Notes: generated by a model not told the origin, from the letters alone. Positions 16,735 to 26,275 are shown, counted from the first letter of the stretch. The stretch: DNA of 64,000 nucleotides from Afipia sp. (GCA_017308595.1 JAFKER010000017.1:1-64000); one strand, 5' to 3'. A program made the numbers and translations.

Positions 16735-17349
16735 ATGGGTTTGCTCGATATTCTCAACGGCATGCAGAATGGACCTCGTGGACCAAGCGAGCCAAGCGCT
16801 CCCGGAGAAAGCGGTGGCGGGATGTCGCCGATGACCATGGCGATCCTTGCTCTCCTCGCCTACAAGGCCGTGAAGCATTTCGGCGGAAGCCAGCCGGGCG
16901 CGGCTCCTGCAGGACAGGCACCTTCGACACCAACGCCGTTGCCGGGCACCACGACCGCCAGCACCGGCGGGCTCGGTGATGTGCTGGGCGGCGGACTCGG
17001 CGGCCTGATGAAGGGGCCGCTCGGCGGCGCTCTTGGCGGGTTGCTGGCGGGCGGGGCCGCAGGCAGCGTTCTCAGCGGCGGGCTGAACGACCTTCTGAAA
17101 CAATTTCAGGATCAGGGCCACACCGAAACAGCGAACTCGTGGGTCGGCACCGGGCCCAACAAGCAAATTTCCCCCGGCGATCTCGCTTCGGCGCTCGGCG
17201 CAGACCAGATCAACACGCTGACGTCGCAAACCGGGCTGTCACGCGACGAGTTGCTCTCCGGGCTGGCAAAGCAATTGCCGGACATCATCAATCAGCTCAC
17301 ACCCGACGGCCGCCTGCCGACCGAGCGTGAAGCCTCGCGCTGGATCTGA
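16735..17349 (+). CDS. YidB-family (DUF937) protein
   Basis: The 204-residue protein starts at the ATG at 16735 with AGGAG 6 bases upstream; an ATG two codons earlier is too close to the ribosome site. It has an N-terminal MGLLDILNGMQ segment, a Gly/Pro-rich linker, a Gly-rich central region (~80-120) and a C-terminal helical YidB domain (~120-204) with SWVGTGPNKQISP and the SRDELLSGLAKQLPDIINQLTPDGRLP motif. YidB proteins are conserved without a settled function. It is followed by a GlsB-type gene, which suggests a joint stress or envelope role (inference). Confidence 0.87.
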   Translation: MGLLDILNGMQNGPRGPSEPSAPGESGGGMSPMTMAILALLAYKAVKHFGGSQPGAAPAGQAPSTPTPLPGTTTASTGGLGDVLGGGLGGLMKGPLGGALGGLLAGGAAGSVLSGGLNDLLKQFQDQGHTETANSWVGTGPNKQISPGDLASALGADQINTLTSQTGLSRDELLSGLAKQLPDIINQLTPDGRLPTEREASRWI

Positions 17350-17435
17350 TCGCATCTGGAAGACGCGTGGAGTGAAGCTGCGCACTCCACGCCGGTCGCG
17401 AACACTTCTTTGATTTAGGCACAAGGACACCGCCA

Positions 17436-17708
17436 ATGCTTTACATTCTGATCGTCGGACTGGTCGCAGGCTTTCTCGCTCGCCTCCTCTCGCCCGGCCC
17501 GAACAATCCGACAGGTTTCATCCTGACCATCGTGCTCGGCATCGCAGGTGCTTTCCTCGCGACCTTCATCGGCCAGGCCATCGGGCACTATGGCCCGAAC
17601 CAGGGCGCCGGATTCATCACCGCGACGATCGGCGCGCTGGTGGTGCTGTTCATCTGGAACAGGCTTGTCGCGCGCGGGGTCGTCTCCGATCCCGGCAACA
17701 AGATCTGA
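17436..17708 (+). CDS. GlsB/YeaQ/YmgE-family membrane protein
   Basis: The 90-residue protein has three hydrophobic segments (~2-18, ~27-48, ~57-75) and Gly-rich helices. The pattern (GLVAGFLARLL, TIVLGIAGAFLATFIG, GAIxGALVVLFIW) is that of transglycosylase-associated/GlsB stress membrane proteins. AAGGA lies 9 bases upstream of the ATG. It follows yidB by 86 bases. The molecular function of the family is not known. Confidence 0.9.
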   Translation: MLYILIVGLVAGFLARLLSPGPNNPTGFILTIVLGIAGAFLATFIGQAIGHYGPNQGAGFITATIGALVVLFIWNRLVARGVVSDPGNKI

Positions 17709-17736
17709 ACAGGCGAACAGCGGTCTTGGGCCTAAC

Positions 17737-17760
17737 CACGCCTTGTCAGGCGTGCTTTGG
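17737..17760. terminator. Hairpin between convergent glsB-like and SDR genes
   Basis: CACGCCT pairs with AGGCGTG around a TGTC loop, followed by CTTTGG. The stem is short and the T-run poor, so it is a weak terminator candidate for the plus strand. Confidence 0.4.
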
Positions 17761-17769
17761 CAGGCCGCA

Positions 17770-18585
17770 TCAGGCCTTCTTGGGCAGAAGTGCCGGCCCC
17801 AGATGCACGCCTGCGTCGATGCGCACGATCTCTCCGGTCATGCTGCGCGATGCCGGGCTAGCAAGGAAACAGACAAGCTCGGCAACGTCTTGCGCAGTCG
17901 TGGCGAGCTTGAGCGGCGTCTGCTCGACCACCGTCTGACGGACTTTCGCAGCCTGTTCGACGCCCCGCCCTTTGGTGAACCATGGCGTATCGATGTATCC
18001 CGGACAAACCGCATTGACACGGATCAGCGGCGCAAGCGCCCGCGACAACGAAAGCGTGACGGTATTCAACGCCCCCTTGCTCGCGGCATAGGCCACTGAC
18101 GATCCGATCCCCGCAATGCCGGCGATCGATGAAATGTTCACAACCGCAGAACTGCGACCGGATTGGCCGGCGCTCGCTTCCAGCAGTGCTCGCGCCGCAC
18201 GCACCATCTGGAACGGCCCAATGGTATTGACCGCGTAAATGCGTTGGAAGTCCTCCGCCGACAGGCCGTCAAGATTGGCGTGTTCGACGTGCTTTGTCGT
18301 GCCCGCATTATTGATCAGACCATCGAGCCGGCCCCACGGCGCCGCAGCGGCCACGATCTTCTTGCAGTCTTCGTCGCGCGCCACGTCCCCTTGGACCACA
18401 ACCACTTCGGCACCGGCGCTCCGGCACTCGTCGGCGGTTTGTTCAGCCTCTTTTTGACTGGATGAGTAGTTGACGACGAGGCGCGCGCCCTGCTTCGCCA
18501 GCAACAGCGCAGATGCAGCTCCAAGACCCGATGCAGAGCCCGTGACAATTACCGACAACCCGTCCGCCGATCCTTCCTTGGCCAT
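17770..18585 (-). CDS. Short-chain dehydrogenase/reductase (FabG-like)
   Basis: The 271-residue NAD(P)-dependent oxidoreductase shows the classical SDR set: TGSASGLG at 15-22, NNAG at 92-95, NISS around 150, Tyr166 and Lys170 (YAASK), and CPGYIDTPW after the active site. It is the last gene of a minus-strand cluster with an acyl-CoA synthetase, enoyl-CoA hydratase and VOC protein. A role as 3-hydroxyacyl-CoA or alcohol dehydrogenase in that pathway is plausible, but a 129-base gap separates it from the synthetase gene. Confidence 0.9.
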   Translation of the reverse strand: MAKEGSADGLSVIVTGSASGLGAASALLLAKQGARLVVNYSSSQKEAEQTADECRSAGAEVVVVQGDVARDEDCKKIVAAAAPWGRLDGLINNAGTTKHVEHANLDGLSAEDFQRIYAVNTIGPFQMVRAARALLEASAGQSGRSSAVVNISSIAGIAGIGSSVAYAASKGALNTVTLSLSRALAPLIRVNAVCPGYIDTPWFTKGRGVEQAAKVRQTVVEQTPLKLATTAQDVAELVCFLASPASRSMTGEIVRIDAGVHLGPALLPKKA

Positions 18586-18714
18586 CTCTTATCCTTTTTT
18601 TGCAAGCTGATATTGCGCGTAATCTAACGGTCATTGTCCCGGCGCAACAGCGATTTTCCAATTCTTGCTGTGCAGGAATGGCAGATGCGCGGCGCGCCTG
18701 CCCGTTATCCTGCA

Positions 18715-20847
18715 TCAGTGCGGCTGCGCGGTCCGTCCAACGACCAATGCATCGACAATGGTAATGCCCGCCCCCTCCTCGTGAACTCGGACGGGATTGA
18801 TCTCGATTTCCGATACACGATCCTCGAGTGCCACAGCCAATTGCGAAAGGCGCGCGATCAATGCGGCCAGCGCCGCCGTGTCGGCCTTCGGCGCTCCGCG
18901 AAATCCGTTCAAAAGGGCTGCCGACTTCAGCTCACCGATCATGGTTGCGGCTTCCGCAACATCGACCGGCGCAGGCCGATACACCACGTCCTTGAATAAC
19001 TCGGTCGCGACACCACCCAGCCCAGCCATGACGATGGGACCGAACGTGCTGTCATTCACGGTGCCGATAATCATTTCCACGCCCGGTGCTGCCATTGGCT
19101 CCACAAGCACGCCATCAATAGCGGCCTCCGGCTTGAACCGGCGAGCATTCGCGACCAGACCGTCGAAGGCAGCCGCAGCCTCGCCGGGATCGCGAACATT
19201 CACCTTCACGCCACCCGCTTCGCTCTTGTGCGGGATGTCGCGCGATTGAATCTTCATGGCGACAGGGAACGGAATGCCGGACAACGCGCCTGCGAGTTGA
19301 AGCTGATCCCGAACCAGTCGGCCTTCCGGCACGGAAATGCCGCCCTCGCGCAACAGCATCTTGCTTTCGTATTCGGAAAGTTTTTCAGGCACAGCTCCTG
19401 CCGGAAGCGTCAACCTTAGCATCTCAAATGCAAGAGACTTCACAGGCATGAAGCGGCTTCGGCTGACAAGGCGGCTGACGGCCCGGCCGAATGCCGCAAT
19501 GCCCGAAAACACCGCGATCCCGGACGCCGCCAACTCGGTTCGCGCGAACTGCGAAGGCAACGTGTAAGTGAAGAACAGGATCGGCTTTATCTGCCGATCG
19601 ATCAGCGGTTTGATTTCGTCACGCTTCACCGGAATGCGTGCCTCACTGGAAAGTGAGACCACGACAACGATGACATCGACGTCAGAAGATCGATCAAGCA
19701 GCTCCACAATTTTCTGCAGTCCACCGCTGTGGACCGCCTGCGCGGTAATATCGACAGGGTTGCGCGGCGAGCCATAGGACGGGATCAGCGCACGCACCTG
19801 CGCCTGCAACCCATCTGAAAGCTCCGGGACCTGCAAGCCTTCCGCCGCGAGCGTATCCGCCATCCACGCGCCGGCCCCGCCGGACACGGTCACAATCGCA
19901 ACCCGCTCCCCGCGCGGCAGCGGCGCACTGGCGAATGCCGCCGCAATGGCCACCGCCTCATCCAGATCGTGCGAGACAATAAATCCATACTTCGCAAACA
20001 CCGCGTCATAGGCCGCCGTCCATCCAGCCATACTGGCCGTATGAGACGCCGCAGCACGTTCGCCCGCGCCGGAACGACCCACCTTGGTCACGATCACCGG
20101 CTTGCCGCTTTCCGCGGCGCGCTGCGCGGCAGCCACGAACATCTGCGGATCGCGAATGCCCTCAATGAACATCAGAATGACGTCGGTATTCGCGTCCTGC
20201 GCCATGTAATCGAGGAATTCACCGGCCGCGAGATCGGATTCATTCCCGGTGCTGATGACATTGCTAACGGCAACGCCCATCGCTTTTGCACGATTATAGA
20301 TCGCAAAGCCGATGCCGCCGCTCTGGGCGATGATGCCGACCCGGCGCGGTGTTGCCAGTAATCTCGGCGAATCCGGTTTAACGTCAACCGTCGGGCTGAA
20401 TGTCGCGGCGATCCGCCGCGGCTCGTTGTAAAAGCCTTCCGCATTCGGCCCGGAGATGCGCATGCCGGTGCGCTTGGCGAGCTCCGCAATCTCCGCCTGC
20501 ATGTCCGCGCTCTCGCCACCCTCCTCTGCAAAGCCTGAGGAAATGATGATCGCGTTCTTCACGCCCGCTGCCGCACAGTCCTGCAGCGCACCAAGCACCG
20601 CGCGTGCGGGAATGATGACGATGGCCAGATCGACAGGCTTTCCGATCGCACCAATCGATGGATAGCAAAGCAGATCACCGATGTTCTCGTACGACGGATT
20701 GACCGGAAAAATGGCGCCGGAAAATCCATTCCTGCGCAGGAAGGTCAACAGCAGGCCGGGGATTTTCTTCTCGTCTCGCGATGCGCCGATGATGGCGATG
20801 CTGTTCGGCGCAAAGAACGTGTCCAGCGGATGTTGCGGCATATGCAT
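18715..20847 (-). CDS. ADP-forming acyl-CoA synthetase (acetate-CoA ligase family)
   Basis: The 710-residue protein has the order CoA-binding domain (~8-135; SIAIIGASRDEKKIPG), flavodoxin-like succinyl-CoA ligase domains (~150-460) with the phosphohistidine His269 in SHTASMAG, and a C-terminal ATP-grasp domain (~490-705; EINPVRV). It is thus a fused alpha-beta form of the NDP-forming acetyl-CoA synthetases, which activate carboxylic acids with CoA and ATP or run in reverse. A Pat-type acetyltransferase domain is absent. It starts directly after the VOC gene stop (TGAATG). The substrate acid is unknown. Confidence 0.9.
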   Translation of the reverse strand: MHMPQHPLDTFFAPNSIAIIGASRDEKKIPGLLLTFLRRNGFSGAIFPVNPSYENIGDLLCYPSIGAIGKPVDLAIVIIPARAVLGALQDCAAAGVKNAIIISSGFAEEGGESADMQAEIAELAKRTGMRISGPNAEGFYNEPRRIAATFSPTVDVKPDSPRLLATPRRVGIIAQSGGIGFAIYNRAKAMGVAVSNVISTGNESDLAAGEFLDYMAQDANTDVILMFIEGIRDPQMFVAAAQRAAESGKPVIVTKVGRSGAGERAAASHTASMAGWTAAYDAVFAKYGFIVSHDLDEAVAIAAAFASAPLPRGERVAIVTVSGGAGAWMADTLAAEGLQVPELSDGLQAQVRALIPSYGSPRNPVDITAQAVHSGGLQKIVELLDRSSDVDVIVVVVSLSSEARIPVKRDEIKPLIDRQIKPILFFTYTLPSQFARTELAASGIAVFSGIAAFGRAVSRLVSRSRFMPVKSLAFEMLRLTLPAGAVPEKLSEYESKMLLREGGISVPEGRLVRDQLQLAGALSGIPFPVAMKIQSRDIPHKSEAGGVKVNVRDPGEAAAAFDGLVANARRFKPEAAIDGVLVEPMAAPGVEMIIGTVNDSTFGPIVMAGLGGVATELFKDVVYRPAPVDVAEAATMIGELKSAALLNGFRGAPKADTAALAALIARLSQLAVALEDRVSEIEINPVRVHEEGAGITIVDALVVGRTAQPH

Positions 20848-21597
20848 TCAGGCCGTGATGCGGAAATCGACACCACCGAGAACAAACGTGTCGGCTGTCA
20901 CAGCGTGCCCGCGCGTCTGCGCTGCGCGCAGAACAGCGGCGGGATCACGCACGCGAAAGGTGAGGCCGCTCATGATCTCACTCTCACCTTCGACCACATT
21001 GATCCTGCAGTTGCCCAGATCGACTTCAGTCCCGGCGGCAGGAACGCCGATGATACGGCCCCAGTGGCTCGAAAGCCCTTGCGGATCGGGACTGGTGAGC
21101 GTGACACCCGTCAACGCCAGAGTCACATCATCGCGGATCGCCTTGTGCCAGTCAGGCCCCGCCGGCGGATAAGGACCGCGCATGTTGCCGCTGTTTGCGG
21201 TGTGGTTGAATTCGATGAAGGCCGCACGGCAATCGCGCGGATGAAGCTGCACGCCGAGATAAGGCGGGCGGTCGATCACATGTGAGGTCCGCACACCCAA
21301 GGCCTCGGCATTCTTTTGCCGCTCGCGCGGATCGGCGCAGGACAGGATTGCCATGTAGCCGCCGCGCCCGCCGGTCTTGTCAATGAAACGCCCGGCAGAC
21401 GTGCCCTCGCGAAACGGTGCGACAACTTCAAGCAAAATGTCATCGACCGGCAGCAGCGCGTTTTCGAGGCCGTAACGCGCGACATTCGGATCGCGATGGC
21501 AGACCGTCAGCCCCATGATCGCGGCGATATGGCCGACCACCGGCTCCAAACGCGGTGCGACCAGACAAACTTGCCGCATACGTGTGGTGCCAGTCAT
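20848..21597 (-). CDS. Two-module VOC (glyoxalase-like) protein
   Basis: The 249-residue cytoplasmic protein begins RQVCLVAPRLEPVVGHIAAIMGL and continues with DDILLEVVAPF, a glyoxalase-like fold, with a second module from ~150 (VTLTSPDPQGLSSHWGRIIGVP) ending DFRITA. Its position between an enoyl-CoA hydratase and an acyl-CoA synthetase suggests an isomerase, epimerase or dioxygenase-type step on a pathway intermediate. That is inference from context only. Its stop abuts the start of the synthetase gene. Confidence 0.8.
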   Translation of the reverse strand: MTGTTRMRQVCLVAPRLEPVVGHIAAIMGLTVCHRDPNVARYGLENALLPVDDILLEVVAPFREGTSAGRFIDKTGGRGGYMAILSCADPRERQKNAEALGVRTSHVIDRPPYLGVQLHPRDCRAAFIEFNHTANSGNMRGPYPPAGPDWHKAIRDDVTLALTGVTLTSPDPQGLSSHWGRIIGVPAAGTEVDLGNCRINVVEGESEIMSGLTFRVRDPAAVLRAAQTRGHAVTADTFVLGGVDFRITA

Positions 21598-21648
21598 GGA
21601 GGCGCTCCTTGGTCGCTCTTGTTCTTTGACAGAGAATTCTTCGCGGCC

Positions 21649-22437
21649 CTAGTGTCCCTTGAACACCGCCTTGCGCTTTTCCATAAAGGCTTTCGCAGCC
21701 TCGCGATGGTCGGCGGTTTCGCCGCAGCGGGTGTGATGCGCCGCTTCAGCGTCGAAGCAGGCTTCGAGCGACAGGTGCTCGGCATTGTTGATATTGCGTT
21801 TGATGTAGCCCAGCGTCACGGTTGGGCCTTGCGCCAGCGACATGGCAAGCTCGGTCGCGGCCGCCGCGACCTGATCGTCCGGGACAACCTTGGTGACCAT
21901 TCCCAGCGCAAGCGCTTCCTGCGCTGTGAGGACCGGAGACAGCAGATAAAGCTCCCGCGCCTTGGCACTGCCAAGCATCTGCGTCAGGAAATACGTGCCG
22001 CCATAGTCTCCGGAGAATCCCACCTTGGCGAAGGCCGTCGTGATCTTGGCGGAAGCGCCCGCGACACGCAGATCGCAGGACAGGGCGATCGACAGACCAG
22101 CACCTGCAGCCGCGCCGTCGATCTGCGCCACCACGGGTTTCGGCAATTCATGCAGCAGCCGCGAAATTTCCATGCCCTTGCGCAGATTGGCGCGCTTTGT
22201 CTCATAGGTGAGTTCAGACTTGTTCTCGGCCATCGACTTGACGTCGCCGCCGACACAGAATGTGCCGTTGGCGCCCCGCAGCAGCACCGCACGCACTTCG
22301 GTATCGTCCGCTGCCCGCCGCACCGCCTCGATGAGATCCGCCGACATCTCCGCATTGATCGCGTTACGGCGGTCGGGCCTGTTCATGGTGAGAGTCAGAA
22401 GACCGCTGTCGAGGCTTTGCAGAACAGTACCGCTCAT
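21649..22437 (-). CDS. Enoyl-CoA hydratase/isomerase family protein
   Basis: The 262-residue crotonase-fold protein starts at the ATG at 22437 (GGGA 7 bases upstream) rather than at an upstream frame extension. Family features are NRPDRRNAINAEM, the oxyanion-hole segment LRGANGTFCVGGDVK and the second oxyanion Gly in AAAGAGLSIALSCDLRVA. The region that holds the catalytic acids reads KVGFSGDYGGTYFL, with Asp where many hydratases have Glu or Pro-Glu, so isomerase or another crotonase reaction is possible. It lies between the binding-protein and VOC genes in the same direction. Confidence 0.9.
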   Translation of the reverse strand: MSGTVLQSLDSGLLTLTMNRPDRRNAINAEMSADLIEAVRRAADDTEVRAVLLRGANGTFCVGGDVKSMAENKSELTYETKRANLRKGMEISRLLHELPKPVVAQIDGAAAGAGLSIALSCDLRVAGASAKITTAFAKVGFSGDYGGTYFLTQMLGSAKARELYLLSPVLTAQEALALGMVTKVVPDDQVAAAATELAMSLAQGPTVTLGYIKRNINNAEHLSLEACFDAEAAHHTRCGETADHREAAKAFMEKRKAVFKGH

Positions 22438-22497
22438 GAGAATTTCCCGTGCTGAACAGGGCACAGGCGCCGGCCGAGGCCGGCACCTGTGACTGGC

Positions 22498-23706
22498 TTA
22501 CTTCTTGATGAACGCGCAGCGCGACGCGTCGAGCGACTGGAAGGCCTGATCGCCTGGAATGGTGGCGAGCAGCTTGTAGTCGTCCCAGCGCGCCTTCGAT
22601 TCCGACGGCTTCTTCACCTCGAACAGATACATGTCGTGGACCATGCGTCCGTCCTCGCGAATCTTGCCACCCTTGGCGAACATGTCGTTGATCGGAGTCG
22701 ACTTCATGATCTTCATCACGGCAGCCGAGTCCGTCGTACCAGCTTCCTTCACGGCCTTCAGATAATGAAGCACCGAGGAATAAACGCCGGCTTGCGCGGA
22801 GGTGGGCACGCGCTTGACCCGTTCCTGGAAGCGCTTGGTGAAGGCGCGGGTGTCGTCGTTCAGATCCCAGTACCAGGCTTCGGCAAGCACGAGGCCCTGC
22901 GCAGTCTCAAGTCCGATGCTGTCGATATCGGTGATGAAGGCCAGGAGCGGCGACATTTTCTGTCCGCCCTTCATCAGGCCGAACTCCGCGCCCTGCTTGA
23001 TGGCGTTGATCGTATCGCCACCCGCATTGGCAAGGCCGATGACTTTCGCTTTTGAGCTCTGCGCCTGCAGCAGGAACGATGAGAAGTCCGACGTGTTGAG
23101 CGGATGCTTGACGGTGCCAAGCACCTTGCCGCCCATCTTGGTCACGACCGCGGACGTGTCCTTTTCAAGATCCTGCCCGAACGCATAATCGGCCTGCAGG
23201 AAGAACCATGTATCGAGTCCTGCCTTCACGGCGGCGAGGCCCGTCGAATTCGCCTGTCCGAATGTATCGAACACATAATGGACCGTGTAGGGACCACATG
23301 CCTCGTTCGTCAGCCGGATGGAGCCCGGACCATTGAACATGATGATCTTGTTGCGCGCTTTGGCGATCTCGTTCGCGGCAAGCGCCGTCGCAGATGCCGC
23401 GACGTCGACGATCGCTTCAACACCCTGATTGTCGAACATGTCACGCGCGATGCTCGATGACAGATCCGCCTTGTTCAGATGATCCGCTGCGATGATCTCG
23501 ATCTTGCGGCCGAGCACTTCACCGCCGAAATCCTCCGCAGCCATCTTCGCAGCGGTTTCACTGCCGGTGCCGGTGATATCCGCATAGAGGCCCGACATAT
23601 CCAGAATGGCCCCGAGCTTCAGCGGCGGCTTGCCTTGCGCCATGGCAGCGCCTGAACCCAGCACAACGGCGGATGACAGAAGGGTCGCGAGAATTTTCTT
23701 CAACAT
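22498..23706 (-). CDS. ABC transporter substrate-binding protein, branched-chain amino acid (LivJ) type
   Basis: The 402-residue periplasmic protein starts at the ATG at 23706 (GGGAGAA upstream), giving a clean signal peptide (ILATLLSSAVVLGSGAAMAQ). The mature sequence KPPLKLGAILDMSGLYADITG and VDVAAS..ALA are typical of type I periplasmic proteins for amides, urea, aromatic acids or branched amino acids. No Liv permease or ATPase genes are adjacent. It heads the minus-strand CoA-pathway cluster, so it probably captures that pathway's acid substrate. Confidence 0.9.
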   Translation of the reverse strand: MLKKILATLLSSAVVLGSGAAMAQGKPPLKLGAILDMSGLYADITGTGSETAAKMAAEDFGGEVLGRKIEIIAADHLNKADLSSSIARDMFDNQGVEAIVDVAASATALAANEIAKARNKIIMFNGPGSIRLTNEACGPYTVHYVFDTFGQANSTGLAAVKAGLDTWFFLQADYAFGQDLEKDTSAVVTKMGGKVLGTVKHPLNTSDFSSFLLQAQSSKAKVIGLANAGGDTINAIKQGAEFGLMKGGQKMSPLLAFITDIDSIGLETAQGLVLAEAWYWDLNDDTRAFTKRFQERVKRVPTSAQAGVYSSVLHYLKAVKEAGTTDSAAVMKIMKSTPINDMFAKGGKIREDGRMVHDMYLFEVKKPSESKARWDDYKLLATIPGDQAFQSLDASRCAFIKK

Positions 23707-23906
23707 AGTTCTCCCATAATCGATGCCGAACTTCGGCGGCGGCATCTTTCATTGATTTCATCATGGCGCAACCTTGCAGCGGCAGCAAGCAACCGGGAGC
23801 GCCGCATGACGGTCCTTGACTCACACTGGCAACGGGCAACACATTCCGCATGTCGAAACTGATTTCAGAACGTATCCCTCGGCGCTTCGCATGAACTGAC
23901 AACGCA

Positions 23907-24746
23907 ATGATGGATCGCCGCATCTCGATGACCGCCTGCTGCGCACTGCTGCTGATCGCGAGCGGCAGCAAGACACTTTACGCCGCATGTGAGTTCACAG
24001 TTCAGGGCGAAGGCCATGTCAGCAGCGTCCTTGATGCCAGGACAATTCGCCTTGCTGACGGCCGCGATGTGCGTCTCTCCGGCATCGAGATTGCGGACGA
24101 TGCAACCGCGCGCAGCAAGGACGCGCTCGCCGGGCTGATCGGGGGCCGCGCCGTCACGCTGCGGGGTCCTGACGACACTCCGGATCGATACGGGCGCCAG
24201 CCCGCCTTCGTCACCCTGGAAGGAACAGACAGGCCGGTCCAGTTCGACCTGCTCAACCGGGGCGACGCCTTTGCCTCGTCGAGCGTCCGCGACCAACCGT
24301 GTTCCCGCGCGCTGTTGGCCGCAGAGGCGATTGCGCGCAGCGCAAGGCGCGGCATTTGGGCTGGTTCGGCTGCCTTAAAAAACGCGAAAAGCGCCGACGA
24401 TATTTTGTCCAGACGGGGACGCTTTACCGTGGTGGAAGGGACGGTTTCGTCGGCGAGGCTTGCTGGCGCGACATTTTATGTCAATTTCGGACGCCGATGG
24501 ACACGGGACTTTGCCGTGACTATTTCAAGGCGCATGATGGCCTCGGTCGAGGCGACCGGGATTGACCTTAAGTCTCTGAAAGACAAAAGGATTCTGGTCC
24601 GCGGCTGGATCGAGACGCGCGACGGCCCGGGACGCGGACCGAGGATTGAGGTCACGCAAGCCGGACAGATCGAGATAATTGGCGCGGCCAGGCCGGGTGA
24701 AGGCTTGGCAACAACGGCAACGGTGCCTGAAGAAGAGGGCGAATAG
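23907..24746 (+). CDS. Exported SNase-like (thermonuclease family) protein
   Basis: The 279-residue protein has a signal peptide (ending near LYAAC) and an SNase-like OB fold at ~28-155: a DARTIRLADGRDVRLSGIEI start, RYGRQPAFV and the Cys/Leu-rich LLNRGDAFA helix. In the position of staphylococcal Glu43 there is Asp (RLSGIEIAD), while the Arg87-type residue in DRYGR is kept, so nuclease activity may be weak or absent. A second OB-like region follows (~165-265; RFTVVEGTVSSARLAGATFYVNFG). It ends 4 bases before the M48 protease gene, an arrangement that implies a shared transcript. Confidence 0.85.
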   Translation: MMDRRISMTACCALLLIASGSKTLYAACEFTVQGEGHVSSVLDARTIRLADGRDVRLSGIEIADDATARSKDALAGLIGGRAVTLRGPDDTPDRYGRQPAFVTLEGTDRPVQFDLLNRGDAFASSSVRDQPCSRALLAAEAIARSARRGIWAGSAALKNAKSADDILSRRGRFTVVEGTVSSARLAGATFYVNFGRRWTRDFAVTISRRMMASVEATGIDLKSLKDKRILVRGWIETRDGPGRGPRIEVTQAGQIEIIGAARPGEGLATTATVPEEEGE

Positions 24747-24750
24747 AGGC

Positions 24751-26238
24751 GTGGCAGCATTTGCGAGCCAGAAAGACCCGAAGAAATCGCGCCGCGTTGT
24801 CGCGGCAGCGGTTCTTTGTGCGTCCTTGTCGCTCGGTGCCTGCGGCGACCTCGGCCGGTTCCAGACTGCCTCCAGCCCCGGCTTCGTGCCGGTTAAACCG
24901 AACAAGCCTGCGGCCCAAACACCTGCCACCGAGCGCGAGCACAGCCGCATCCTGTCGTCCTATGGCGGCTCCTATGACGACCCGCGGCTGGAAGCTCTGA
25001 TCACCAAGACGGTCGATCGTCTTGTCGCGGCGTCCGAGCGGCCCGATCTCGCCTATAAAGTGACGATCCTGAATTCCGGCGCGGTGAACGCCTTCGCTCT
25101 TCCCACCGGACAGCTTTATGTCACGCGCGGACTGATCGCGCTTGCCAGCGACACATCCGAACTGTCGTCGGTACTCGCCCATGAGATGGCACACGTCCTC
25201 GCCAAGCATGCCGCGATCCGGGAGGATCAGGCCAAGCAGGCCGCGGTCGTCACCCGTGTTGTCGCCGATATGGGTAATGACGCCGACATGAATGCTCTGG
25301 CGCTGGCGAAAACAAAGCTGACGATGGCGAGCTTTTCGCGGGCGCAGGAGTTCGAGGCCGATGGGATCGGCGTCGGCATCGCCGCGCGCGCAAAATTCGA
25401 TCCGTTCGGCGCATCACGCTTTCTCACCGCCATGGAGCGCAACGCTGCGCTGAAAGCAGGCCGCGCGCCCGCCGATCCGCGCTCGCTGGATTTCCTATCA
25501 TCGCATCCGGCCACACCGGAGCGGGTGCAGAACGCGCAAGCCAGCGCGCGCCAGTTCTCGTCGCCGGAAGGCGGCGAACGCGATCGCGACGCGTATCTCT
25601 CTGCTATCGACGGCCTGGTTTACGGTGAAGACCCAAGCGAAGGTTTCGTCCGCGGACGACGTTTCCTGCATCCCAAACTCGGCTTCACCTTCCAGGTGCC
25701 GGAAGGCTTCGTGCTTGAGAACACCGCGCAGGCCGTGGTCGGCGTGCGCGAAGGCGGCACACAGGCAATGCGCTTCGATGTGGTGCGTGTTCCCGCCGAA
25801 CAGACTCTCGGCGACTATCTCAATTCCGGATGGATGGAGAATGTCGACAAGGCGTCCACAGAAGACATCAGCATCAACGGCTTCCCGTCCGCGACGGCCA
25901 CCGCCGCCGGCGACCAGTGGCAATTCCGAATCTATGCCCTGCGCTTCGGCACCGATGTCTATCGCTTCATTTTTGCAGCGAAGAAGAAAACCAACGAGAG
26001 TGATCGCAGCTTCCGCGACACGGTGAATTCCTTCCGCCGCCTGACACTGGCAGAGATCCAGGCAGCCCGCCCGCTGCGGATCAAGGTCGTGACCGCGCAA
26101 CCGGGCGATACGGTCGAAACGCTGGCGCAGCGGATGCAGGGCGTTGATCGAGCTGTCGACCGATTTCGTGTCCTCAACGGCCTCGACTCGCGTGCGACGA
26201 TCAAACCGCGCGAGCGCTTGAAAATCGTGGTGGACTGA
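24751..26238 (+). CDS. M48-family metalloprotease lipoprotein with C-terminal LysM-like domain
   Basis: About 495 residues from the GTG at 24751, which follows the upstream stop by 4 bases. The lipobox LGAC puts the acylated Cys near residue 31. The zinc protease motif HEMAH is at 144-148, with the third ligand expected in the EFEADGIG segment. The last ~50 residues (VVTAQPGDTVETLAQRM ... PRERLKIVVD) are LysM-like, suggesting peptidoglycan contact. It resembles BepA/YcaL-type periplasmic quality-control proteases, which degrade stalled outer-membrane proteins. The middle region (~310-440) is not assigned. Confidence 0.9.
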   Translation: MAAFASQKDPKKSRRVVAAAVLCASLSLGACGDLGRFQTASSPGFVPVKPNKPAAQTPATEREHSRILSSYGGSYDDPRLEALITKTVDRLVAASERPDLAYKVTILNSGAVNAFALPTGQLYVTRGLIALASDTSELSSVLAHEMAHVLAKHAAIREDQAKQAAVVTRVVADMGNDADMNALALAKTKLTMASFSRAQEFEADGIGVGIAARAKFDPFGASRFLTAMERNAALKAGRAPADPRSLDFLSSHPATPERVQNAQASARQFSSPEGGERDRDAYLSAIDGLVYGEDPSEGFVRGRRFLHPKLGFTFQVPEGFVLENTAQAVVGVREGGTQAMRFDVVRVPAEQTLGDYLNSGWMENVDKASTEDISINGFPSATATAAGDQWQFRIYALRFGTDVYRFIFAAKKKTNESDRSFRDTVNSFRRLTLAEIQAARPLRIKVVTAQPGDTVETLAQRMQGVDRAVDRFRVLNGLDSRATIKPRERLKIVVD

Positions 26239-26275
26239 ACGGCCGTTTCTGGCGAACCTCAAAGCGACCCAAACA

